Positions 45,466 through 58,002 of a stretch of 64,000 nucleotides of DNA are shown in pieces. The notes under the pieces were generated by a model, which saw only the letters and a program-made list of their open reading frames with translations, ran no database searches and was not told the origin of the DNA. The translations under genes were made by a program, and so were the position numbers. Numbering within the stretch: position 1 is the first letter of the stretch; every line of letters starts with the position of its first letter. Origin of the DNA: Paracentrotus lividus (lineage: Eukaryota; Echinodermata; Echinoidea; Camarodonta; Echinidae); the NCBI GenBank assembly GCA_940671915.1, contig CALNVZ010000649.1:1610287-1674286 (forward strand), in the 5' to 3' direction.

Positions 45466-45805
45466 GACAAAAAAAAATATGTATATTCAGTATTAATGTG
45501 TTGTTTTAACACTTTTATTCTGTAGATGTCTATGTACTTTTTATTTTACGAGTTATCATTCTAAGGAAATAGAAGGGATGGGACATATTACCTGACAGTT
45601 TGGGTGGACTGTCACTATATTACAAAAGAGGCCTGTGAATTTAATCTGAATCTAATATCAACAATTTCATATCCTTCAATGATTGATCTACGGTATTCTC
45701 AAATAGAAAATAAGTTTTGTGCCAGTGAAATATTTTCAAGAGTTTATCATTTTTAGTCGTGTGTGTTTTATTTGTTCTTGTTATTTTGAATCCTTTTTCT
45801 AAGGG

Positions 45806-46102
45806 GATCTGCTGGAAAGAACACAGTGTCCCATAGTGTGGTTACAGTGTATTCAAATATAGTCAACTATGTGAAAACGCTTGAAATCTACAATGTGGCG
45901 ATGATTTCTCCCTTTTGTGTGGTTTTCCACAGAGTGTAGTGATATTCAATGTCACACTGAATTTTCTCCCTGACAGTGTGAATGTTAAAAATAAACGCTC
46001 GAATTTAACACGATAGCAAATACGATTTCAAGCTGTATTCGCACTGTGTTCACATTTTGTTTCACACTGTGAGACGCTGTAGTCTTTCCAACAATTGAGG
46101 GT
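45806..46102. mobile_element. CACACTGTG-word fold-back element C
   Basis: CTGCTGGAAAGAACACAGTG at the left faces GACGCTGTAGTCTTTCCAAC at the right. CACAGTGTCCC, GTCACACTG, GACAGTGTG and TTTCACACTGTG recur inside. Confidence 0.6.
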
Positions 46103-46329
46103 GTAACGACCCCTCCCCATATGATGGTAATCAAAGAGGTTTTGATATTTTTACAAATTATTTAGGCCTATGCAAATATGAAATTTCTTTAACACGTGGA
46201 TACCTAAAGCAATACAAGCCATAGCGATTACGGTTCATATGGCATTTTTATTTATTTTTTTCGCTTAGGTTAACAAAATTCAAGATAATTTGAAGGAAAT
46301 AAAATGAAATAAATGTACGTCCTATACTA

Positions 46330-47312
46330 GGGTACATGCAGGTAATATGGGCCCCCTAAGCTCATTTGCCTAATTTGCATAAAATTACAAAATGACACAC
46401 AGTCTAATCTTTGTTTATATGAATTAATAACTACTGCTCTAACTTTTAAGGTGAAGAAAAACAATTATCACCAACCCCCCTGTCTGCTATATTCAAATGT
46501 TGACGTCATTACCAAAGTGCCATATTACCTGCATGTGCAGGTAATATGGGCACATGTATTTAATGTATGTTTTAAAAACTACAATTACTCTACCATGTCT
46601 GGAATTTGCTTAAAATGTTGAAAATCATTAACTTTAAGATATCATTTGAAATTATAAGACCCTTCAGTAAATACTTTGACTATATATTCATTGTTTTGTA
46701 TTTTGTATATTATTTTTTTAATAAATATTATTTAAATATTATTTTCATTATACAAGTCAATATAGGCCTACAATAAGTTATTTTTATTAATTATATACTG
46801 TAAATATACCCAAAAAATTGTAGCAAGGAGATTGATGCCTCATCCCAATATATAAGTACCAGAATCATTTCCGCCATTTTGGATGGCCCATATTACCTGC
46901 ACTAATGTTGCTGTGTCGGGCAAGCATTCAATGCCACATTGCACCCCATCACTACAACAAATTGACCAGTACACGCTAGTATGATAAAAATGAAACTATA
47001 AGCTTACTGAATATATCAAACAAATGAGGTTACCCCCTCAAACACTCTTTCACCATCACATTCTGTGAAATATCAAATTTTACATCAGGGTAAAAAAAAT
47101 GCCGTAAGTTTTACCTACCTTGTTGGTTTTCAGCAATTTTCTCAGAGAAATTTCGGCATCAGATGCTCTCACGACGATATATTTTCGTATACAGATCATA
47201 TGAACAACATTATAGTGCTCACACCGGTCACCGGTCACCGGTCGACGGTCACGACATGATTTGCTTCAGGTGGCCCATATTACCTGCTTGCCCATATTAC
47301 CTGCATGTTTCC
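46330..47312 (+). mobile_element. Word-iterated TIR element 2 (TGCAGGTAATATGGGC)
   Basis: TA stands on both sides (46328-46329, 47313-47314). The termini are TAGGGTACATGCAGGTAATA and TATTACCTGCATGTTTCCTA. The word occurs six times: 46337-46352, 46519-46533 (inverted, one base short), 46536-46551, 46886-46901 (inverted), 47273-47287 (inverted) and 47290-47305 (inverted). CTAAGCTCATTTGCCTAAT follows the first word, as in the element at 23070-24047. A short CCGGTCACCGGTCACCGGTC tandem lies near the right end. It has no transposase. Confidence 0.75.
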
Positions 47313-47319
47313 TATACGT

Positions 47320-50300
47320 TTTTATTCCATTCTTTAAAATCTGGAACATCGCATTATTTCATGTATAACTTCGTTTTGTTTCTGAACAAAGCGTTAGGTG
47401 ACGGACAATGTGGAAATCCCCAACTCATAACAGACATCGGAAATATGCTGAATGATAGAAATGAAATTTCCTATAATCATGATAATGTGTAAAATCTGAG
47501 GTCTCTTATTCGGAAATTTGGTGGAGAAGAAGTCGGGAAATGCGTCACATCTTGAATGCTTGCATCAAATAAGACATGATGGACGCTCATTTGATTGGAA
47601 AGTACGTATGGAAAATCTAATTGAAATATGATATGATACATACAGTGGTGCATAGCAACCAGTAATAAGAGGGGGTACCATTCTATAAGTCTGAAATGTG
47701 TGACAACTGTAGCACTTACAAATCAGATATGGGTGGAAAAAAGACATCCTTTTCATGGAATATTTATTTTTATACGAAAGCCCCATTCACAGTGCAATTT
47801 GTTAATTTTTATTTTTGGAAATGACCAATGAAATTTTGCAAAAACAGGCGATTTTAAGAACTTACAAAAAAATGAAAAAAGTTTTGAATTTATATATATA
47901 CTAGTACAAGACTGCAAAACAACAGTTAAATCACGTCTGAATGATCATGAAATAGATTTATCCCAGGCATGCTTTGATAGAGCGTGGGTGAAGAACTGAG
48001 AACCTGCCAACACGGATATTTAAATAATGATATAACCTATACAGCCTGGATAAATTTTCCGGGTATATTTTCCCATATGAATTCTGAAGAGAAAGGGTAA
48101 TTGTCACAAAGATCCGAACAGGGCGTATAACTCATAATTTTGCTTATTCTACAATGATTATTGGAATCGGAAAATTGATGAGGCTACCATAATATGTTGT
48201 TTGTTTTTCTATAATTTTAATATTATTTTTGCGTGAAAAGAATTCGCTACAAGATACAAACCACAATTTTATCTCATCCTGTTTGGACCTCTGTCGCCAA
48301 ATTTATTTGAGAGCTATAATGCAAGACATGTTTAGTCATGACTGAACATGATTAAACCCACCGACCGGATTGATATGACAATGCGTGTTTGCTTAAGAAA
48401 CCATCCACACCAAAATTAGCAACCGCAAATTGTGAACAATAACAGGGGCCGCGAATGCAAGGGGGGGGGGCCTCAACGCCCCAATTCATGCTTATGGAAA
48501 CCTCGTAAAAAAAAAAGCGAAAATATAGTTGTGATTTTAGCCTGTTCAGCCCCCCCCCCCACACACACACACACTCTTTTGGCTCAGTCCCTTTACTTTC
48601 AAAACGCTCGCAGCCCTGAATTACATCCAAAAAGCAAAATGAATAAATAAAGACAAAAAGAGAGGGAGAGAAAAAGAGGAACAATCGACCCGACCCATAT
48701 TCATTTTGACCTTGATATGGGACTCATATTTGTTTCATGAATTCATATAATAAATACACAAATCGCGTCACACACAATAAAACTGTCACTTACTTCCTTA
48801 TGTCACTGTCATAAAACCATCCCATTTGATTGTGGAATGCGGTGGAGCTCACGATCTGCCGGTGATTATAAATTTGTCATGAAGTTCCCTAAATTTCATC
48901 CTTCCGCCATGTTATTCCTGTAGACCGTAGGGACCCAAAGTCAAGATGACCATGACAATACACACATACTCCTGGCTATATAGCGGTATGAATCCTTCGA
49001 TTGTATGTCAGGATCGCAGCGAGTGACCGGGTAAAAACCTCGGTTAAATTTCATGAAATTGTATGCGAAACATCGCTCGCTATGGTGCTGTTATTGATTT
49101 AATTAATTAATTAAATCATGTATTAATTTTTATTTATTCGTATATCTATTTTAGATCTTTTCCAATGTAAAACTATTTTGCCCAATTACAATAGCATACA
49201 GCAGCCTTTAAAAGGGCATCTTTTCCCCTATCTTCTTCGTGTTCTCGCTTAGACAGACCAGAAAATTTGAGAGTTTTCTCGAAAATTTCCTCCAGTGAAT
49301 AAATTTAGACGATGATCACACATTTCAAAATTATTGTGATAATAATAATAATACAGCAATTCTTATATAGCGCATTATACCGTTGAAAAAGGTCTCAATG
49401 CGCTTTCATGAGAAAAGAGAAAGAGACAGAGAGAGAAAAAGCAGAAAGGATCAAAAACCATGTTTAACAAGATGAATTTGATGCCTGTATAGAGGCACAG
49501 ACGGGAATAGGGAATTAGAAGATGATTAATTAGGCCTCATCTAATTAGAACTTAAGAGTGGATTAGTCCTCATTACGCCTGTTCAGCATATCCCACTCCT
49601 GCCACCATTTTTGCGTCATGTCACTTATAGTCAGGCAGCTGTGATACATTTGATCACACGAACGAGGTACCAGTAGCCGAATATTGGAAGACATAAAAAA
49701 GAACCCCAAATATTCCAAACTAAACGTCTGCCAGCATGGGCGCCAAAAAAGAGTAACCCTTTTACAAAAAAATATATATATATATTGAATAAAAATAGCA
49801 GAATTTATTTTCTAAACACACTAAATTTGTTGTCAAAATAGAGAGTATTAAATTGTCTTAACGCTTGTGCTATTTTGAAATCAGATTGGGATTGAAAAAA
49901 GCGAAAGTTTTGGTGAAGAAGTGCCTTTTTCTCTCTTTTTTAAATAGATAGTTGTAAATAACACTGATATTTGTAACTTTTCGTTTATAAGCATCGCAGC
50001 TACCTGACTATTACTTATTTGTCCTCCACTCCTTCAAAAAACTTGACGCGCTGCATGATGTTGACATAATTATGTATTGTATTTAATTTCATTGCTTGCG
50101 ATCGATTTATTTTTAAACCCAGTTGAACTGCCCAAAATCGAGCATATCTTGCCATTATGAATGGAATCTCTTATTCGATCTGGGTATCCTTAATATCATG
50201 TACATTATGATTATACGGCATTCTCTTTCTTTCTCTCTCTCTCTCTCTCTCAAAGAAAAAAAAAAGAGTGATGTATGATGTTCACTCATGAAGGAGTGAA

Positions 50301-51200
50301 TACCAGTATGAAGAGTGAATATGAATTTAGAGTGAATTTGGAGTTCAAATACACATTTTCATTTCATTTTCACAATTTGGAGTTATCTCAGGAATCACTC
50401 GAAGATGTCTTTTTTAAGAATACAAGGAAAACAGAGTGAAATATATTTTAATTCATAAAAGACCTCACCACAGAATTCGCTGGCTTCCACGAATCAAATT
50501 ATTCCCAACTGAGCTATTTGAAAATCCTAAATTGAATTATCCAGAAATATGAAACAATAAGAGACATTTATAATACAGTTCCATTAGCTTGAAAGTTGGA
50601 GAGTGTCGGGACTCCCTTGGTGACCCCGAAGCCCCGGGGTAAGTCGGACCTATTAGACTGCCCCCTCTGCATCCTCCAAAAAATTAGTTCCGAGTTGCTT
50701 TTTTTTTTCATCGGTCCTGTCAGAAAGAAGACAAGGAAGGCCTGATGCGATTGATTAGGGAGGATATGAAACACGTTATCAAGAGAAATCGGGGAATTTC
50801 TTCTGACATCTACTGCTCTTCAATTCGATTCAGGAGCTTCCTTTGCCAAGATAATCTTTCCCGGTGTCTCATATCCCAGCAATGCTTACAATCTTAAAGG
50901 CACTATAACCCATCCCTGTCGTGAGCTACCGAATTTGTTCCCGATCTTCTCCCAGGATGCAATATTCTAATTACGCAATGTAATGTACCTGGAATCATTA
51001 CAAATTTATCTGCTACTTTGCGACCACAAAAAATGTTGATACGAAAAATAATCTGGCAATAAAAGGTATTCATATCTATGACACACGATTGATTTGATAA
51101 TACATGTATTAAATCCATTCTTGGCTAAATTACTCAAACGTTATCCCAAATCTAAAAAATACATCATAAAATCAAAAAGTACTTTTATTAAGATTATATT
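47320..51200. other. Intergenic or intronic DNA, no gene seen
   Basis: Features are minor: G and C runs around a short unique segment (48461-48561), and an (AATA)-rich start followed by TTATATAGCGCATTATACC and CTCAATGCGCTTT at 49338-49410, a phrase resembling a short repeat widespread in animals. There is also an AATTAATTAATT palindrome (49097-49120) and a CT tract (50221-50250). No exon was recognised. Confidence 0.45.
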
Positions 51201-51214
51201 GAAACACACTATGG

Positions 51215-51471
51215 CAAGAATTCACAAAGGAGGATTCTGCAAAACCCACGGATCCGTGGATCCGTGGGTTTTTTAATCGACGGCTCCACGGATCCACCAG
51301 TTTATGATTCACCAACAGTTGACCCAAATTATGACGTATTAGGACGCTGTGGATCTGTGGATTCAGTCGAGTCCACCTTTGTGAATACCAAATTGAAAAT
51401 CTTAGGTCCAACCCTAGGTTAAACCCAGGGTGGAAACCATGGATTTTGCAGAATCCACCTTTGTGAATACG
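51215..51471. mobile_element. Palindromic MITE, TTCACAAAGG ends and GGATCCGTGG words
   Basis: GAATTCACAAAGGAGGATTC at the left faces GAATCCACCTTTGTGAATA at the right. Just inside is a strong hairpin, AAACCCACGGATCCGTGG then ATCCGTGGGTTT. GGATCC/GTGGAT words recur throughout. CGGGCC follows the right end, as in the element at 6716-6861. Confidence 0.7.
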
Positions 51472-51479
51472 GGCCAATA

Positions 51480-53725
51480 TTTTTATTATTTCTTACCTAG
51501 TCTCACTTTAATTTTTCCTTCCCCAACATACTTTGCCAAAACATGAAGGAACCTTGTCCTTGATAACATTTTCCCTTATCCCATCTGAAAAGTTATTTGA
51601 AGTTTAAGCAAAGTCAACTGAGAAAAAAAAAAACGTCATTCTTTCACATTTCAAACGAAGCATTAAAGCCCCCCCCCCCCCACCTAAATTAAATATAATG
51701 CCACATGACCGGAGTCTAATTCCATTTATTTCCTAATTCTGTTATACCATGTAAACCCACAATAGGCCCACATTATCATGATAATGCTGATACGCGTGAT
51801 AATCTAAAAGCTTGAAATCTAAATTTATATTTGCCATCTTTGGTTGGCGTAATATTTTCTTGTACTTTTCTTTTGACTCTGAAAAGGGATCGATACCTTT
51901 ATCAAGTTAAAACATTTTTGGAGAAAATCATTATAGCATCTCTTTGATAATTAATAATTAGCCATGGTTTGTAACAGTTCGTGTCCTAAAATTACATCAA
52001 TTCTATTTTTCTAATATCATTATGTATATCCGTTGGGATCTTTTGTATGAATGATATAATCTTGTTTACGCTTGGAGAATGTCTGAGAATAATTATGATT
52101 TTAGGGTCACTTTACATATCTGGGACTGATGCCTATGAATCTGACACGTACTCGACCGATTTCTGTTCACAGTTACGTAACGGTTAATGACTCCGATTTC
52201 GATAATTAACATGATTAAAGTCACTAATGTCGGTCTTCCTGCGTCCTTTCAAGAAATAACTTGCAATGATCACCTGTTAATTTTGCAAATTGAATGACAG
52301 ATCTGTGAAAAACACGGAGTATAGTTATACTCAATTACGTAGTATTATCTTCTGTACAATCATGTATGTCAATCGTTTTTCGTCTTCTTTTTCATTATTT
52401 ACCAGAAAGAAGGGGCTTTCGAACCATTTCTCCTGAGAAAATACCCTCTTACAAAAGCGATCTAAGAATCAAACAAAACAGAGAAAAGATGATTTTGCAT
52501 TTTTGCCCAGGTGTGGAGTGAGGGACAGGTAACATTTAGCCGCCCAATATCTAGAGGTTTCTGGCCCTGATGTTTTCCTGTGCAAAATCTTTGCATTTCC
52601 TACAAATTTATCAACAACGCCATATTTACGTCTGCAAATAACTACTTCCATCTTCTGAAAATGTCATGAAGCTCATCATGGGATATACAGGCGAAACAGA
52701 TTTCATGAAGCGTATATTACAGGAAGGCGAAGACAATGCTATTACGTCTGATCTTGTAAACTATAATTATTGACACCTGTATGGATAGAAAACAAAATAA
52801 AATGCGGGTGATCGTTAATCTATTCACATGATTATTTGAACGAAACTCCACTCTTTAAATTTTATTAGAACCATTAGGCATATCTAAAAACATTACAATT
52901 TCAAAAATACAAACCAAACTAGTCTATTCATTTTATTTTTAATTATTTCTCCCACTAAAGATTTTTAAAAAGGCCCCCGGGAAAGCCGATTAACGGCATT
53001 GATTTATTCATGTCACCTTTTCAGAAAACAAAATTATGTAGTTGTTTAAAGTCGTTTATATTATTTGGTATACCACAATACATGACACCATACATGACAT
53101 TGTCATTTACTTCAGAAGTATCTTTATTTATTTATTTTATTTATCAATGTCTTCTTTACACAGGATGGCCCTTTTAATAACAAATATCCTTAGCAATAGG
53201 CTAATAATGGTGAGGCTACACAAATAATCCAATGCCCCCGACTTGACGGAGACTACGCCCACCGGTATGAAAACGAATATTATAATTTATAGAAACATAG
53301 ACAGAATATGGAACACGTGACAAGGAAAACAAAATCCCAATGACATGACCAGCTGACTAAATTGGTCAGGCATGGATCATAATTATCCCGTTTTGACACC
53401 GAAGCGTCTAAATATTGTATCGGACCCAATTTCTGGATAATTTCCCCAAACGGCAGGTGGCGGAGAATCCTATCCAATAATGTCAGCTGAGTTGAGATAA
53501 ATCCATCATTATAGGGGGTTCATGCGAGGCTGGGGTTCCGGACCGATGATCCACTCCCCGACACCCAAATCACGCGCCAATTTGACAATTATTATTTCCC
53601 ATCTTAGGAAAAAAATGGTGCCTCCACTTCATAATGGCAAAAGGAAAGGAAGGGATTAATTAAAAAGGATTGCTTCTACAGTTATTCCGTTATTTTTTTA
53701 TTCGTATATATGAACTAAAGGTGAT
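51480..53725. other. Intergenic or intronic DNA, no gene seen
   Basis: AT-rich with one C run (51668-51681). No exon, RNA gene or clear repeat ends were recognised. Confidence 0.45.
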
Positions 53726-53730
53726 ATCTC

Positions 53731-53893
53731 ACGTCAAGAAGACGTCTCCTAGGATAGGAGAATCACAAACGTCTACGAGACACGAGAGGTCTCAGAGACG
53801 TCCCCGAGACGGAAGAAAATCCCATAGCTATGAACAAGTTCGATTTCCCGCAAATCATGATACGTGTCGAAGACTCATGAGACGTCTCTTAGC
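53731..53893. repeat. GAGACGTCTC-word repeat, copy 2
   Basis: AAGACGTCTCCTAGGATAGG at the left and CATGAGACGTCTCTTAGCG at the right are partly inverted. Between them lie GTCTACGAGAC, GGTCTCAGAGACGTCC and GTCGAAGACTC. Confidence 0.5.
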
Positions 53894-54859
53894 GTACAAC
53901 CGCCATAATTTAACCATGCTCACTTCATCATTCAAAGTTGGAAATGTTATAGAAAATACACGATTTGGTAAAAAAATATGATTTGGAACTAAAATGGCAC
54001 TTTCTCTGAAACATAAACCTCCCACGAACAAAACATGCTGGTTTTGTCTCGTGAGTCCGTTCACCTCTATTGTTTAAAATAGGCCATAATAGAAAGAAAT
54101 TCTTTCAGAACTTCAGACGTATTGTCGAAAAATTGAGATGACAGAGCCGTCATATTTCTAAATAGGGCATAATATCGTCGAATTACTGCGTTATGACCCG
54201 CAAAATCGTATTTATTTCACACGTGCTTGGCAGCTTGGGGAGTTTAGAATCGATTGTTATGTTGGCTTGTCATAGTATGAAGCCTTTATAATAGACATGA
54301 TAGAAATTGGATTGGAAAGAAACCGAGGGGAAGAAAAAGAAAGAAAGAGAAAGAGTGAAAGAGAGAGACGTAGAGGGGAGAAATAGAGCAGGATACGAGC
54401 AGACAGGCAGAAATAATATTTACTGGGCGACAGAATCGTGCTGACAATTTTCGTTTCGTTCAAACTTTTGTTTTGATTGACAATAGAAAAATATTAGGGA
54501 AAATTATACAAAAGTTCAACATTAGACAAATATGACTCTTGATATATGTTACTAATCATTCATGAATTGTACACTTTTGTATACATGTATTGTGATTTGA
54601 TATCTCCTTTAAAAACAAAAACAACGTATGTCTGATCATAACTCCAGTCCCAATAGTGTAAGTTCAATTTTCTGCTTTCTTACTCTTATGGAAGCTATTA
54701 TGCTATTGGAGTTGATACAAAATAATACAAGCCAGGCACTTCACATTGGCTGGCATCAGTAAAATTGTCATAACAAGAGAATGTCTCATTCCTTCAAAGA
54801 AAGAAGCGCAAAATCACCTATACTCCTATCATGTCTATTTATGTGTACTGGAAATGAGA

Positions 54860-55335
54860 TTAGAGAATCAATCTTACAGGAAAGAGTTTGAAAAGTCTAG
54901 TTGTTCCTTCTATGGGGATCCTGAAGTTGGCATCATCAGCTTCAAAATGGTCGATCTCATGGACAACTCTCCATTCATTTTGTACACAAATTTTCAGATT
55001 TTCCCCATTTTCTTTCGAAATATATCTTACCTCCTTCTGAGCTCAACATATGTTGTGTGAAATATATTTTCCCATGTCATATTTTGAGCTCAGAAGTAAA
55101 GAAGACAGATTTTGAAAGAAAATGGGGAAAATCTGAAAATTTGTGTACAAAACGAATGGAGAGTTGTCCATAAGATCGGCCATTTTGAGCCGATGATGCC
55201 AATTTCAGGATCCCCATAGAAGGAACAACTAGACTTTTCAAACTTCCATAACTCTCTTATTTTATAACCGATTTTGTTGAAACTTTTTTTAGATTGCTCC
55301 TCTCATTTTCCTCTTTCCTGTAAGGTTGGTTCTCT
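54860..55335. mobile_element. Long-arm fold-back element
   Basis: The left arm (54860-55045) and right arm (55085-55335) are inverted copies including CTAGTTGTTCCTTCTATGGG and TTGTACACAAATTTTCAGAT. The right arm has about 60 bp absent from the left. The loop is about 40 bp. Reading frames in the arms are not supported as genes. Confidence 0.65.
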
Positions 55336-55339
55336 CCTT

Positions 55340-57965
55340 GGGTTCGATTCCCCTTTAACATCAATTGATAAAGGAAGGGGCAACACAAGGCCCCTGCGGA
55401 ACTACGCCCCCGGTATACACGCTGACAACAATACGTCAACGACAGTGATAGACAATAATTGTCGAGGCCACGTAGGAATGTAGGCCTATTCCCTGTCCAT
55501 TTTGAATTTGATTGAGATATAACGGTCCATTGTATAATTAGTTTACGGATAACGTCCATGCATAGTAGAAATAGTTTATTGATTAACTGGGTATTTCATT
55601 TACTTCCTCATTAAATAAAAAGACGTTTTGAGTGAGCTGAAAACACGAAAAACCTACCCTGTTGTGTACGCCATTACAAATAACTTATTAGGTATGGAAT
55701 GAAAAGGAAAAAAAAAATCCAAAAAGAAAAACACATCTATATATGCATCTCTCAAGTTCACAGCAGGATTCAAAATCTGAATATGAGTATGTGAGTCGGC
55801 TAATTGTAATTATTTGAAACATAAACGACAAAAGAATAAAGGCCAAAAAACACAACAATGAAACACATCCACGAAATCGCTAGCTAAATGTCAAAGATCT
55901 TTTACGCGAAACCCCAGGGGTGCACTCCGATGATGACACGTACTTAATCAAGAACGACAGGGCTTCGTGGCTTGGAAGAATATATCCTGCCATAAAAGAA
56001 ATCAAATTAAGTATTTTAAAACAATGTATTCGATCAATATCTCGTTCAATTTGTCGGGATAATGTTCTATCGCTAGACCAGCTGCAGTCTGAGAAGGGAA
56101 GAATACTTGAGATAAGATCAGATTCAATTACATTTTTTTTTTAAGACCATGAATGGTGAAATTTATTCAGCGCTAATATCGGCACTTAGCAATCAAGATT
56201 AGGTATTAAACTCATCAAGTTAGAAATTATTCTTTCAGACTTACTGACGATTTGTTCTAATAGTGCCAGGAAGCAAAGGCAACGTCCATGACCAAAAATT
56301 TTAAATAAAAATGATCTCTCTCATAAATCGCTATCTATGCATAATTGATTCTGTAAAAATTAGCAAACAAACTGTAAAGTCGAAAGTGAAACCGTTCGCG
56401 CAGTATTTCGCGTTGAAGGAGAAAAAGCAACAACAACATATTCGAAAGTCTTTTAATTTAGACGGACATGAGCTGCACATATCATGATCATAGGATTGAT
56501 TGCGTGAATTGTTCTCCCGTGCTTATTTTCGCGCATCTCATGATGGGTGTGCGAATGCGCAAAAACTACCATACCACGAATATTTACTCGATTGAATTAC
56601 AGCTCCAATGAATAAGGATCGTTACAGTCACATATTTGGTTATAAAATGCCACAAAAAGTGCAGGAACACAGAATAAACATTTATGAAATTTATAAGTGT
56701 CGAATCAACTACACCCAGTGACGTCTACGGACTGTTATATTTAGACTTGAAGTCTTGTGATTATTTCCCTATTCAATAATTCAAGGTGCTCGGACCAAAT
56801 TTATGTAAGATATTGCAATTATAATTCAAGGCTGTCCATATTAATACGGCAGCGATACAATGTTTGTCGCTATTTTCCAGGCGAAGTTTGCCCGTTTCCC
56901 GTTGACCTTTCAAATTAGCGAATTCATCGCTATCTTCGGCACGATATATTTATCTTTCAACACCATTGGGGACATTCAGCCATTGTAGAGAGATATCTTA
57001 AATTTTACAGAAAGCAATCACTCACTCTTTTCAAACAGAAATAAATTATATTGCAAGTTGAAAGAAGTATAGTAGTTCGGAAATGTATGTAAAACTATAT
57101 TCTGACGATTTAGTTGAGAACAATGCTATCAATTTGAGTAGAAATACATATTTCTGGCCCTGCCAGACAGATTTTTATGGAGACTGTATATCGCTATTGA
57201 TTCCTTTGGTATAAAACTATTAATTTGCGATTATTCATTTGGATCCTGTCTATTGCTTTAGTCCTTGCGGTATGTCACATTATAAAGAAAATGGCATCAC
57301 TCAGTTGGTCGTGGATATAAACAATAATTTCTTGATTTATTCCTTTTAGTTCTTTCCCATGTTCATGATGATATTCGTGTTTTACATTATCATGATTATA
57401 TTGAACAACTTTGCTTATATTTATGTTTCTAAACGGAAATAAATTTTATTCTTGGATCTCTTAAAGATCCAACAGACCAAAATATGAAGAAAAAAAGAGA
57501 GTATTGTGACTATCAGGATAAGCAATGAATAGATTTCCCTTTAATAAAAATTATAAGGGAACGACCCAGACCCCCGCCCCTGGTATAAATACCACGCCCC
57601 ACGCTTCCTCCATCTAAAGCAAAGTTGTACGTTTCTCATCGCATGATATCAAACGAACCATAACTCAATGCTCGCCTGGCCTCGACTATTATGTTACTAA
57701 TGAGCTGTACCTCCTCTAACAATGCATTTCCTTCATTTTTATTTTAAAAAAGAGAAGAAATAAAGAAGAAACAGAACCCAAATATCCAGATGTTTTTGCA
57801 TTAATCACCAGTGGACTGTCGAAATTAATTTTTGAAAGCCATCCCCTCGAATTTGCCCCCTGCCGCAAGAAAAAAAAAAGTAGAACAAAATGTGCTCACC
57901 AGATGTTGATACTCAATGTAAACAGGAAGAACTTAGATGAGAACAAAATAAATAGCAATCGTGGA

Positions 57966-58002
<37 letters not shown>

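Noticed and set aside
54746-55559. Possible genes of about 100 codons on both strands
   Set aside because: The frames lie in the inverted arms of a fold-back element and show no domain or splice signals.
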